This document shows positions 1-8,612 of a stretch of DNA of 34,247 nucleotides, one piece after another. The DNA lies in the NCBI GenBank assembly GCA_024710355.1, contig JANJUX010000055.1, forward strand, positions 1 through 34,247, written 5' to 3'. The stretch's first letter is position 1, and each line of letters starts with the position of its first letter. The DNA is from Candidatus Rifleibacteriota bacterium (GTDB lineage: Bacteria; Muiribacteriota; Ozemobacteria; Ozemobacterales; Ozemobacteraceae). The notes below the pieces were generated by a model. The model searched no databases. It was not told the origin of the DNA and saw nothing but the letters and a program-made list of their open reading frames with translations. The position numbers and the translations under genes were made by a program.

Positions 1-21
1 CCAAAACTGAGCTTAAATCCC

Positions 22-93
22 GCTGCATAAAGCAGCAAAAGCACTTCGCGCATTTAACTGTTGAAAAAACTATTTTCGAACAGTCGAGTGCTT
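22..93. repeat. AT-rich intergenic segment with nested inverted repeats
   Basis: The first 135 bases hold no gene that I can support. A short hairpin (GCTGC at 22-26, GCAGC at 32-36) is followed by an interrupted inverted repeat. AAGCACT (39-45) pairs with AGTGCTT (87-93), and inside it ACTGTT (57-62) pairs with AACAGT (79-84), leaving unequal bulges. It lies just downstream of the stop codon of the minus-strand gene at 136-1113. It could be that gene's terminator, or a degenerate recombination site like the one at 1152-1252, but it lacks the four-box arrangement of that site. Confidence 0.4.
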
Positions 94-135
94 ACGCAAA
101 AATCTGGTCATGTGGAAGTGCCACCACGTGAACAC

Positions 136-1113
136 TTACGAGGATTTTAAGATTTCTGGAATTAAAAACTGAGACATTTGGATTGATTCTCCTCTATAAA
201 TTCCTATGTGAACACAATCCTCAATGATATTGTAAGCCCAAGTTTTACAATCACAATTCATTTGGCAATATAATTGTTCTAGCTCTTCAACAAAATCATG
301 CGTTGGAGTTTGGGGTGAAACAATTTCCATGTTTTCACCACTAACAGGATCAATTCCTTTGTCATTTTTTAAAAGATCTTTTAAGCGAAGCATTCTTTCT
401 TTTTGCCGAATTACCCTTAAAGTCTGTTTGATAGTGTTTTCATCAAAATTTTCTGGAAGATTATTCGGAAAAATCTCTTTTCCATCTTTTTCCATTTTGT
501 TCAAAAAATCATAGATTTTTTTATTAACTTTTCCCTCTTTCAGTTCAAAAATATTCAATTTCCCATTTTGAAATGCAATAAGATCACCTATTTGAACATA
601 ATTTGTAATGTCTGATATTAGTGCAAAGTCCTCTGGCGACCGATTTATCTCGTCAGCAACTGTCTTAGCATGTGCAATATTCGAAAAAACTAACTTTTTC
701 TTACTTGTTTCTCCAAGATAAAAACGCCTTGCAATATGCAATTTTCCCTTGAAGAGCTGCCAAGCGATGCCATCAGCAATATGTGAAAAAGTTGAAATTC
801 GAAGATCAATTTTATTTAATAATGAAATTTTTTCTTTGGCTTTTTCTTGGTTCCTCTCAACTCTATGAATTTTAATTTCTCTTTTTAACTCTTCTATTTC
901 TGATTGATATTCCATTATTTCTTGAATAATGATATCTTGCGCTTTTTTGAAACCATCATGACAAGCGACAATAAAGGCTTGCATTTGTTCTTTCGATAAC
1001 TCATCTGGTTGTTTTCCTCCGGAAAAATCAATTCCGGAAGTTTCTATGCCATTTTTGAAGGCCAGATCTGCAACTTTTTCAAGCTGTTTTATGTGTTTTT
1101 CAAAAGACTTCAC
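136..1113 (-). CDS. Hypothetical protein, possible PD-(D/E)xK-like nuclease fold
   Basis: This 325-residue protein is AT-rich and unlike the rest of the window in base composition. I do not recognise the family. Residues about 60-100 are rich in Lys and Glu and probably form a coiled coil. A conserved-looking block, HIADGIAW, sits at 111-118. Residues 176-195 read as a GD (D177), a hydrophobic strand, then E190-L-K192-E-G-K195; this spacing resembles the D...ExK core of restriction-endonuclease-like folds. Cys residues cluster near the C-terminus (about 285-292). No signal peptide or membrane segment is visible. The gene starts about 38 bases downstream of an attC-like hairpin, as a cassette gene would. 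The nuclease reading is inference from a short motif and may be wrong. Confidence 0.6.
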   Translation of the reverse strand: MKSFEKHIKQLEKVADLAFKNGIETSGIDFSGGKQPDELSKEQMQAFIVACHDGFKKAQDIIIQEIMEYQSEIEELKREIKIHRVERNQEKAKEKISLLNKIDLRISTFSHIADGIAWQLFKGKLHIARRFYLGETSKKKLVFSNIAHAKTVADEINRSPEDFALISDITNYVQIGDLIAFQNGKLNIFELKEGKVNKKIYDFLNKMEKDGKEIFPNNLPENFDENTIKQTLRVIRQKERMLRLKDLLKNDKGIDPVSGENMEIVSPQTPTHDFVEELEQLYCQMNCDCKTWAYNIIEDCVHIGIYRGESIQMSQFLIPEILKSS

Positions 1114-1151
1114 ATTAGACTCACTTTTATTGAATTATTTTCCTTTTTTCA

Positions 1152-1252
1152 GCGATAACGTATGCGTAACCGGAAATGCGAGACGGGCGCGGGGCTTGCG
1201 TAAGCAAGACCCGTGAACGGCCGCATTTTCCGAGTTGACGCAATTGTTACGC
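1152..1252 (-). other. attC-like (integron cassette recombination site) imperfect hairpin
   Basis: A ~100-base imperfect inverted repeat fills the gap between two minus-strand genes. Read on the minus strand it has an outer box GCGTAAC (1252-1246), spacer AATT, and inner box GCGTCAAC. A long stem follows with a CTTGC/GCAAG tip (1195-1199 and 1204-1208) around GTAA. The other side has inner box GTTACGC (1170-1164), spacer ATAC, and outer box GTTATCGC (1159-1152). Each box pair leaves one base unpaired. Two box pairs split by short unpaired spacers, with single extrahelical bases and a stem tip, is the attC architecture. The outer boxes deviate from the consensus RYYYAAC/GTTRRRY, and no integrase is in the window. 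Alternatives are a terminator or another palindromic repeat. Confidence 0.45.
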
Positions 1253-1259
1253 AGCTCAT

Positions 1260-1574
1260 TTATAAATTGTTTTCTTCATTTGATTTCATTGATGGACAGA
1301 GGAAATCAGTGCCAAATAAATCATCATCAGCTGATGAACCAAGATCTTTTTGTTCAGATTCTATTTCTTCAATTATCTCCCACATTTCATTCTGATGGAG
1401 CCAGATTGGATCGGCATTGTTTTTAATAAATTCATCAACCGGAATTCCGTCTATCATTGGAGGTCTTTCTACGCGAACCTGGCGACCATTCATAAAAACA
1501 TACATATATTTTTGTCTGCGACGTTCTTTTTCGATTTTTTGTTTTGGAGTTAATTTTCGTTTTGGCTTCGCCAT
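1260..1574 (-). CDS. Hypothetical small protein (104 aa)
   Basis: The protein has a strongly basic N-terminus (residues 3-22, rich in Lys and Arg) and an acidic middle and C-terminus (a Glu/Asp-rich run at about 65-90). No signal peptide, membrane helix or known motif is visible. A GAGGT Shine-Dalgarno lies 8 bases before the ATG. The stop codon lies eight bases before the outer box of the attC-like hairpin, the tight spacing typical of cassette genes. Low GC and lack of recognisable family fit a mobile cassette gene. The basic and acidic halves suggest a nucleic-acid- or protein-binding role, but this is a guess. Confidence 0.55.
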   Translation of the reverse strand: MAKPKRKLTPKQKIEKERRRQKYMYVFMNGRQVRVERPPMIDGIPVDEFIKNNADPIWLHQNEMWEIIEEIESEQKDLGSSADDDLFGTDFLCPSMKSNEENNL

Positions 1575-1624
1575 GAAAATACCTCGTTAAGCTTCGTTTG
1601 GTTTATTCTTTTTTGTCTTTGAGT

Positions 1625-1835
1625 CTGCGTAACCAAGATTATGCAGAATCTGCATATTGCTTTGGCTTTGTGTGGTTGGTGTGTTGGGCTATAAGTGGCT
1701 TGGTGACAGGAATCTGATGCTATGGATAAGCAGTTCTTGGGCATAGATGTTCTTATTTCAGAAAAACTGGCTTTGGTTTTGATTCCCAAGACTTGGTTAC
1801 CGCAGGCGGGCGGTTGTGGGTTTATGTTGTTACGC
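1625..1835. repeat. Long-range inverted repeats in gene-free region 1575-2118
   Basis: This 544-base stretch has no convincing gene. GTAACCAAG (1629-1637) pairs perfectly with CTTGGTTAC (1792-1800); counting flanking CTGC/GCAG the match is 13 bp with one bulged base. The same heptamer pair found in the attC-like hairpin recurs here as GCGTAAC (1627-1633) and GTTACGC (1829-1835). Inside lies a near-perfect palindrome: ATGCAGA (1641-1647), one base, TCTGCAT (1649-1655). This may be a larger, decayed attC-like site upstream of the 1260-1574 gene, or an operator region. Confidence 0.35.
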
Positions 1836-2010
1836 GAAATATGTTTAAAAGTATGATTGTTCACCGTATCTTCTCGTATCTGTTCTCATGGGCTTAGCCC
1901 AGCGGGCGTGTTTAATATGAAATGATTTTAACAAATGCTTTCCGGTTTTTCCAAGGGGTTTTGGTGAATTTTTTTGGGGGAAAAATAAAAAAATAGCGGG
2001 AAAGGCTTGG

Positions 2011-2030
2011 ATTCCCGCCTTCGCGGGAAT
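2011..2030. repeat. Short perfect hairpin (8-bp stem, 4-base loop)
   Basis: ATTCCCGC (2011-2018) pairs with GCGGGAAT (2023-2030) around CTTC. It lies downstream of the transglutaminase gene, which ends at 2119, so it could stop that operon, although no long T-run follows on the minus strand. Hairpins of this sequence type are common dispersed elements in many bacterial genomes, so it may instead be a repeat copy. Confidence 0.5.
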
Positions 2031-2057
2031 GACGACAATTCGGACTTCGACCTTCTT

Positions 2058-2109
2058 GGCCCTTCGACAGGCTCAGGAACCGAAAATTCGGCCCTTCGAC
2101 GGGCTCAGG
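2058..2109. repeat. Tandem pair of 20-bp dispersed-type repeats
   Basis: Two copies of a 20-base unit, with core CCTTCGAC(A/G)GGCTCAGG, occur at 2058-2077 and 2090-2109 and differ at one position. The unit is partly self-complementary (CCTTCGA with its GGCTCAGG tail). From memory this core is a widespread dispersed repeat in bacterial genomes. The pair sits between the AT-rich accessory segment and the first housekeeping-type operon, next to the 2011-2030 hairpin. Confidence 0.5.
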
Positions 2110-2118
2110 GGACGAATG

Positions 2119-3909
2119 CTAACTTACCTTGGAAAGTAACTGGCGGAGGGTGGTGACGAAGGATTCCAGGTCGGCGGGGGTGTGGGATTTCTGGCCGTAG
2201 AGTTCGGCTTCTAAAAGGCGGGCGGCGTGGCGGCCCTGGGCGGGGCGCAGGTTGAAACTTATGCACAGGCGTTCGAAATATTCGGCGGCGGTTTCGGGGT
2301 CGTTGCGGGGGTGGCCGCGTTCTTCCATCAGCTGTGAAAAGCTCGCGAAAAGTTCTATCAGATCGAGGCCGGCGAGATTTGCGGCTGAAAGCTTCAGACC
2401 TGGTTCCAGAAGCAGTTTTTCCTGCTCGTCGGGGACCGGTTCCTCTTCTTTCTGCTCTTTACGCCGCGTCAGCATTTTAATCAGCCAGCGCATCAGTTTT
2501 TCAAAATGGTGCCGCACGACATAAGGCACCAGAATGCACAAAAGCCCGGCGAATATCGATTTCAGCATTTTTGTGAAGGCTGATTTCTGCGCGGCCTGCT
2601 TTTTCTGCTCTTCCTGCTGTTGTTTTTCCTGCTGCTTCTTCTTGTGCTGCTCGAGCCGGTTCTTATCCGGAACAACCGTTCCGGGCGGCTGCGCTTCGGT
2701 AAGTTCGTTTTTATGAACACCACCGGGGTTGCGTTCTGCCGTGCCTTCTTCGCGGGCCTGACGGACTGCCTGCTGGCGGTTGGTTTCCAGCTGCTGCTGC
2801 AGCTGTTCCTTCGTCGGAACCTTCTTTGTCGGTTGCTGATCTTTTGCGCCCTGCGGCGTGCGGGCGGTGGCGATATCGATGAGTTTCCAGCCCTGCGTCG
2901 TCAGAACCTCGGCCCAGGCGTGCGCCATCGCACCGGTCACCAGATAACGGCCTTCGCTGTAAAAATCGCTGAAATAGCCGCCGGCCATGCGTGCCGGAAT
3001 CCCCTTGAGACGACAGAGCAATACCACCGAACCGGCGAAATGCTGGCAATGACCCTGCATGCCGGTGGTGAGAAATTCCTGCACCGGGTGCAGCTCGGTG
3101 GTGCGCTTGAAATCGGCTTTGTAAACGCCGTTGGCTTCCAGAAAATCTCTGATCGCGAAGACTGTTTCGACCGGCGAAACGGCGGCGGTGGCGATGCCAT
3201 CGGCGATTTTCCGGATTTCGAGAGTGTCAAGCATGCCGTAGGCCAGCAGCGCGCTCGTCGGCGAAACCCTGTCGATTTCGTCAGTCGCAGCCAGCGGGGC
3301 CGGAGTCGCGAACCTGACCTCGAACTCGTCGCCGACCGCGATTGTCTGTTCGAGCCTGATGCTGCCGTCGAGCATCGCACAGTAGGGCAGGGGCCCGCCA
3401 ATTTCCATCGGCAGCGGCGGATAAGGCAGACGGGCCTCGAAATTCTTATAAAATGTTATCCGGCAGACTTCCGGGGTGTGCGGTATTTCGGTCGGGATCG
3501 GTTCAAAGGCAAAGTCTGGCCACGAACGGCCTGGCCATCGCGAATTTTCGGTTTTCATGCCGTTTAGTGAGAAGCATTCGGCCGTATCGACACGCAGGTA
3601 GAGACCCTGATTGGATTTGCGGCCTGGCACCTCGACTGCCATCAGTGTGGCGGCCAGCACCTCTTCTACAGTTTCGAGCGGTTTCTGCACGACCGGCGCA
3701 AAGTCGAAGCCGCCGGCACCGTGCACGACGGCGGCCTTCTTCGGGCGGGCGGCCGCGCCGGCCGTTTCCCCGCTGTCGGGCAGCCAGTAGTCTGAGAAAA
3801 TATACAGCGAAAGAGCGTAGACGACGACAGCACAGGCCAGCGCCACACCAAGCAGGGCGTGCCCGATGGTGCGGTTTTCGGCGGCGGCAATGCGGAAGTC
3901 GGTTTTCAT
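2119..3909 (-). CDS. Transglutaminase-like membrane protein (TgpA/DUF4129 type)
   Basis: Residues 18-38 form a membrane segment after a short cytoplasmic N-terminus. The transglutaminase core carries the triad Cys288 (GHCQHFA), His330 (AHAWAEV) and Asp345 (LIDIA), so the domain should be catalytically competent and lie outside the membrane. A Gln/Lys-rich, probably coiled, low-complexity stretch (about 365-445) leads to a second membrane segment (about 449-466). The C-terminal ~85 residues, with the RGHPRND...TAAEYFERL pattern, match the DUF4129 type, placed in the cytoplasm. TgpA proteins usually have five or six N-terminal membrane helices; here there is only one. Its start overlaps the upstream DUF58 stop by ATGA. 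The triplet with MoxR and DUF58 is common; its substrate is unknown. Confidence 0.88.
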   Translation of the reverse strand: MKTDFRIAAAENRTIGHALLGVALACAVVVYALSLYIFSDYWLPDSGETAGAAARPKKAAVVHGAGGFDFAPVVQKPLETVEEVLAATLMAVEVPGRKSNQGLYLRVDTAECFSLNGMKTENSRWPGRSWPDFAFEPIPTEIPHTPEVCRITFYKNFEARLPYPPLPMEIGGPLPYCAMLDGSIRLEQTIAVGDEFEVRFATPAPLAATDEIDRVSPTSALLAYGMLDTLEIRKIADGIATAAVSPVETVFAIRDFLEANGVYKADFKRTTELHPVQEFLTTGMQGHCQHFAGSVVLLCRLKGIPARMAGGYFSDFYSEGRYLVTGAMAHAWAEVLTTQGWKLIDIATARTPQGAKDQQPTKKVPTKEQLQQQLETNRQQAVRQAREEGTAERNPGGVHKNELTEAQPPGTVVPDKNRLEQHKKKQQEKQQQEEQKKQAAQKSAFTKMLKSIFAGLLCILVPYVVRHHFEKLMRWLIKMLTRRKEQKEEEPVPDEQEKLLLEPGLKLSAANLAGLDLIELFASFSQLMEERGHPRNDPETAAEYFERLCISFNLRPAQGRHAARLLEAELYGQKSHTPADLESFVTTLRQLLSKVS

Positions 3910-5230
3910 GCGGCACCCGCCATTCTGGTCGTTTCTTCTTTTCTGATCGGCAGCAGGGCGAAATCGAGGTCGAGCTCGTTGAGCCGTTTGAGCAGATCTT
4001 CGCGGCTCATCAGGATTTCCTGGCCTTCAGAAAAACGTGCCTGGCCCGAGTCGTCGATGGCCCGGAACATGACCCTGGCGCCGCGCGCCTGCATGGTCAG
4101 CAGCGTGTGCACCACCGGCTCGATCGGCACCTGAATCGTCTGACTCAGAAAAATCACGATACTGCCCGGGCCGGCCTTGCTCAGCGACAGATCGAGAAGC
4201 GACTGCAGCGTCTCTGATTCAGCCGGCTGTACACTGGCGAGCAGTTCGGTCATGAAACCGTAAACCGGAACCGCACCGCCCAGACGCAGGCACTGGGGGC
4301 AGTTGTCGATGCCGATGACGAAAGCCGTCGGCAGGCCGCTCTGCTGGCTGGCGCCGAGCACGGCGGCGGCGATGCGGAAAAGCCGCTTCATCGAGTTGCC
4401 GAAGCCCTGGCCGCGCAGCTGCTGCCGGTCGGTGTGAATGACGACCAGCACGTCGGGGCGGCTGTCGCGTTCGAACTGCTTGATGACCGGCCGGCCGGTC
4501 TGGGCGGTTTTAAGCCAGCTGATCGCCCTGATATCGTCGCCGGCCGCGTATTCCTTGATGCCGAAGAAGTCCATGCCGTGGCCGGTCTGGCTCGACCGGC
4601 TGTCGCCCATCGGCGTCAGCGCGTTGTCTTTTACCAGGTCGAGGTCTTCGGGGGCCGGCGGGTTGAGCCAGACCTTGAGAGGGGTTTTGAGCGGCAGCGT
4701 CAGACGGGTTTCGAAAAAGCCGAAGGGGTCCTGCACGGTAATTTCGAGCGGGCCGATGATAAAGTCACCGTAGCCGCGGTTGAGCGGGTTGGTGTATTGC
4801 AATACCGCCCGGCCGGTGCGGCTGAAATCACGGTTGCTGAGAAACATCTGCGGGCTTGACATGATATCGACCGCCGGAAAATTATCGACAGCCCAGGCCA
4901 TGGCAAAGGGCAGGGGGGCTTTGTAGCAGAGCTCGAGCTCGACGCTGATCGTTTCGTTTTCGAGGCAGGCGGTGGGCAGGGTTCTTTGCAGCAGCACAAA
5001 GCCGCGTTCGGTCGTTTTCAGATAAAGCCACGAAAAGGCGGTTACGAAAACCGGAATGAAAATCAGCAGCAGGCCGCGCGGCTCAAACTGCAGGTTGCCG
5101 AATGTGAGAAACAGCCCGGCGACGAACATGGCGAAAAAGGCCGTGCGGGTGCGACTGGCGTGGATTTCGCAGAAGTCGCCGCCGGCGTCGATGTCGGCGT
5201 TTTCCTGTTCCTGCGGCTGCGGCGGCAGTT

Positions 5231-5234
<4 letters not shown>
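3906..5234 (-). CDS. DUF58 domain protein
   Basis: This is the second gene of a MoxR-DUF58-transglutaminase operon. Two membrane segments (about 31-47 and 54-71) form a hairpin and anchor the protein. The long C-terminal part contains the DUF58 signature: FGIKEYAAGDDIRAISW at 224-240, followed by a Lys/Thr-Ala and a Gly-Arg-Pro pattern, then a von Willebrand A-like beta-alpha region (VLVVIHTDR at about 263-271). DUF58 proteins are thought to act with MoxR ATPases in assembly or activation of envelope proteins, but no molecular function is settled. Start and stop overlap both neighbours by four bases (ATGA), which indicates translational coupling. Confidence 0.9.
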
Positions 5235-6610
<1,376 letters not shown>

Positions 6611-6651
6611 GTTTCCTCCGCGGTCGTTTTGAAAGTCGGTTTTGAATCGGT

Positions 6652-6657
6652 ATTATA
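6652..6657 (-). promoter_or_regulatory. Candidate -10 box for the MoxR operon
   Basis: A TATAAT on the minus strand lies 42 bases before the MoxR ATG, in the gap after the M23 peptidase gene. No good -35 box stands at the right distance. The leader carries two similar short blocks (TTCAAAACCGAC and TTCAAAACGACC) in direct repeat between the box and the ribosome site, which could bind a regulator. Confidence 0.35.
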
Positions 6658-6666
6658 CTAATTGAA

Positions 6667-7566
6667 TCAGCGGCCCGGCTGCAGTTTTTTTCCGTCAATT
6701 CCTCTGAATTTGACCGGAATTGATTCTTCAACGGGGCTGAGCGGGGCGTTCTTGATCCGGAAAACCCTGAAATGCAGGTGCGGCGATGTGGAATACCCGA
6801 CGTCACCCGAAAGGGCAATCTGCCGGCCGGCCTTAACCCGGTCGCCCATACTGACGACGGCTGAATTCTGGCTGATGTGGCTGTATTCGGCCATGGTTCC
6901 GTCATCGTGGAAAATAATTATCTGGTTGGTGCGTTCTTTCCAGGCCGGGTCGGAAGAAAAGCCGGTAAACGAATGCTGGACATGGGCGACAACGCCGTCG
7001 CGCGCCGCCAGAACCGGGGTGCCGTTCGGCATATCCCAGTCGATCGAAAAGGCGAAGTCGCCGAAGTGGCTGAAACTGCCGTTGTAACCCTGAACGACAG
7101 GGAACTGCCGCCCGTCAGGAAAAGGCAGGCGATAGATTGTACGGTCATCGTGGCGGGCTTCGATGCTGCCGATTTTCCAGTTCCAGTTGTTTTCCCAGCG
7201 GTAGCTTCGGCTGTGATCTTTTCTGGCTGCGGAATAGGCCGAAGCCGTTGTGTTGCCGGCGACGACGATCGACAGCGGCATGGTTCTGTCGGTTTTCATG
7301 TTTTCGAGTTTCGGCGTGAAAACGACGGAAATCGGAACAGGCATGTCGTTCCAGACTGAAAAGGTCGCTTTGCCGGCCTTCTGGTCATGCTGCTGTATCA
7401 CGCACATGACTTTGCTGCCCAGTGAATTCTGCCCGTAATAATATTCGGCGCCGGGAATCTGCGGCGGCGTACCGGCAAACGACCCTGCCGGAAGCAGAAA
7501 GAGAGCTGCAAGCAGAAAAAGAGCGGCAGGCAGCAGGTGGTTTTTGAAGATTCTGCTTAGGTTCAT
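6667..7566 (-). CDS. Secreted M23-family (LytM-type) peptidase
   Basis: A signal peptide (residues 1-31, ending SFA) exports the protein. The C-terminal domain has the M23 zinc-site pattern: His167 and Asp176 in the HFGDFAFSID region followed by PNGTPVLAARDGVV, His230 (YSH), and HLH at 263-265 in the GYSTSPHLHF block. M23 enzymes cut peptidoglycan cross-links or act as scaffolds; as the zinc ligands appear intact it is probably active. The ~150 residues before the domain form an unrecognised beta-rich region containing a short DUF-like stretch. It follows the small secreted gene at 7581-8075 after 14 bases and probably shares its promoter. Confidence 0.88.
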   Translation of the reverse strand: MNLSRIFKNHLLPAALFLLAALFLLPAGSFAGTPPQIPGAEYYYGQNSLGSKVMCVIQQHDQKAGKATFSVWNDMPVPISVVFTPKLENMKTDRTMPLSIVVAGNTTASAYSAARKDHSRSYRWENNWNWKIGSIEARHDDRTIYRLPFPDGRQFPVVQGYNGSFSHFGDFAFSIDWDMPNGTPVLAARDGVVAHVQHSFTGFSSDPAWKERTNQIIIFHDDGTMAEYSHISQNSAVVSMGDRVKAGRQIALSGDVGYSTSPHLHFRVFRIKNAPLSPVEESIPVKFRGIDGKKLQPGR

Positions 7567-7580
7567 CTTGGGCGAAAACC

Positions 7581-8075
7581 TCAGGGCTCGGTCTGGTTAC
7601 CGGCATCGGCAGACCCGGAAGCCGTCGCAGCATTGTTTCCCTTTTTGAAGGTGATTGACTTGATCTGGGTGTAGTCGAGCATTGATTCTACGGGCTTGCC
7701 CTGCTTGTCGTCGAAAACCATGCAGTCGAAGGTCGGCGAAGTCTTGTGAGTGGTGAGTTTGCCGAATTTGAGGGTGTAGGTTTTGCCTTCCCAGGTTGTG
7801 GCGGTGTAGGCGTGGGTGCCGAGGTCAAAGGTTATCTTCTCGATGTCCTTGAATTCGATATAGTGCTTCTGGCTGCCTTCTGAGCCCTCGATGTAGCCTT
7901 CAGAGGTGATGGCGGTGACTTTGAGCTCGCGGTCGGCATTTTCGCCGGTCTGCTTCTTGTCGAGAATGATCGTGGCTTCGATCAGCGGGCCGTCACCGTA
8001 AAATGCGTAACCAGCTGTATTCAGCAGGGTGACAAAAATCGCGAGAACGCAGAAAAAGAATCGTGAAAGGCGCAT
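7581..8075 (-). CDS. Small secreted protein of unknown function
   Basis: The ATG at 8075 is chosen because a GGAGG ribosome site (8084-8088) stands eight bases upstream and because the translation from it begins with a clear signal peptide (residues 1-25, ending YAFYG). The upstream extension to 8192 would cross the promoter at 8133-8161 and is rejected. The mature ~140 residues look all-beta, with a repeated 'IxFKDIEKITF / IKSITFKKG' strand pattern of the kind seen in small proteins that end with a residue-scoring motif on surface structures. No catalytic motif is seen. It lies directly upstream of the M23 peptidase in an apparent operon. Confidence 0.7.
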   Translation of the reverse strand: MRLSRFFFCVLAIFVTLLNTAGYAFYGDGPLIEATIILDKKQTGENADRELKVTAITSEGYIEGSEGSQKHYIEFKDIEKITFDLGTHAYTATTWEGKTYTLKFGKLTTHKTSPTFDCMVFDDKQGKPVESMLDYTQIKSITFKKGNNAATASGSADAGNQTEP

Positions 8076-8123
8076 TGGTGAATCCTCCAAAAAAAAGAAT
8101 TTGGGTGTGTAAAAATCTGTATC

Positions 8124-8161
8124 TGCGAAACGATTATACTCCCGCAGTTTTCGCAACTCAA
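8124..8161 (-). promoter_or_regulatory. Sigma70-type promoter with flanking inverted repeat
   Basis: On the minus strand TTGAGT (8161-8156), a 17-base spacer and TATAAT (8138-8133) form a strong promoter for the 7581-8075 and M23 genes. A perfect 7-bp inverted repeat, TTTCGCA (8149-8155) and TGCGAAA (8124-8130), brackets the -10 box with centres 25 bases apart, a plausible operator for a dimeric regulator. Confidence 0.7.
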
Positions 8162-8278
8162 TCGGTAAAGCTCCGCCCGGCAAAATCAGCAATTATCGGT
8201 GAGGTGTAAAATATTTATCAATAGACAATTGTGTTTAACTGGTTGTCTTTTTAAAGTAGCAGCTTCGGCCTATCAGCC

Positions 8279-8335
8279 GGGTTGCTTTTTCTCCAGCGAT
8301 TCGCTTCACTCACAAGCTTCCGAAAAAGCAATCCC
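8279..8335. repeat. Imperfect hairpin in the divergent intergenic region 8076-8612
   Basis: GGGTTGCTTTTTC (8279-8291) pairs with GAAAAAGCAATCCC (8322-8335) with one bulged T. A smaller dyad, AGCG-ATT-CGCT, sits in the loop (8296-8306). The rest of this ~540-base gap holds the two promoters described separately and no gene. The element could be a dispersed repeat or a terminator. Confidence 0.45.
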
Positions 8336-8411
8336 GTCTTCTCGCCTCGCAATTTTATTATAGAAATCTATAGTTTTTGATCGAGAATTGTTGCGGCAAA
8401 TTGGAGTTGGC

Positions 8412-8440
8412 TTGACCTGAAAAGCCGGTTCGGCTATAAT
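8412..8440 (+). promoter_or_regulatory. Sigma70-type promoter of the ABC-F gene, with spacer dyad
   Basis: TTGACC (8412-8417), a 17-base spacer and a perfect TATAAT (8435-8440) precede the ABC-F gene. A dyad, AGCCG-GTT-CGGCT (8423-8435), fills the spacer and touches the -10 box. Transcription would start near 8447 and give a leader of about 165 bases, long enough for an attenuator; an SD-like GGAG followed by a tiny open frame (TTG AGA AAG TAA at 8468-8479) occurs in it. Confidence 0.7.
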
Positions 8441-8612
8441 TGGGTTATTCCAACAGGAGAAAAGGGCTTGAGAAAGTAAGTTACGAACACTTTTAACCGT
8501 TTATTTTTTGCACGGTGCGTGTCGTCGCTGCTTTCGAAATTTTCCGATTTTGTTTCGTGTGCCTTTTTCGTGTTGACGCCCGCACCCTCCCGCATTGTTC
8601 CGGAGGTTCTGC

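Noticed and set aside
1550..1864. Open frame of 104 codons on the minus strand
   Set aside because: It overlaps the start of the 1260-1574 gene, has no good ribosome site, an erratic composition, and covers the inverted repeats; probably not translated.
2620..3567. Long plus-strand open frame of 315 codons
   Set aside because: It is the antisense of the transglutaminase gene; high GC gives long spurious frames. No motif is seen.
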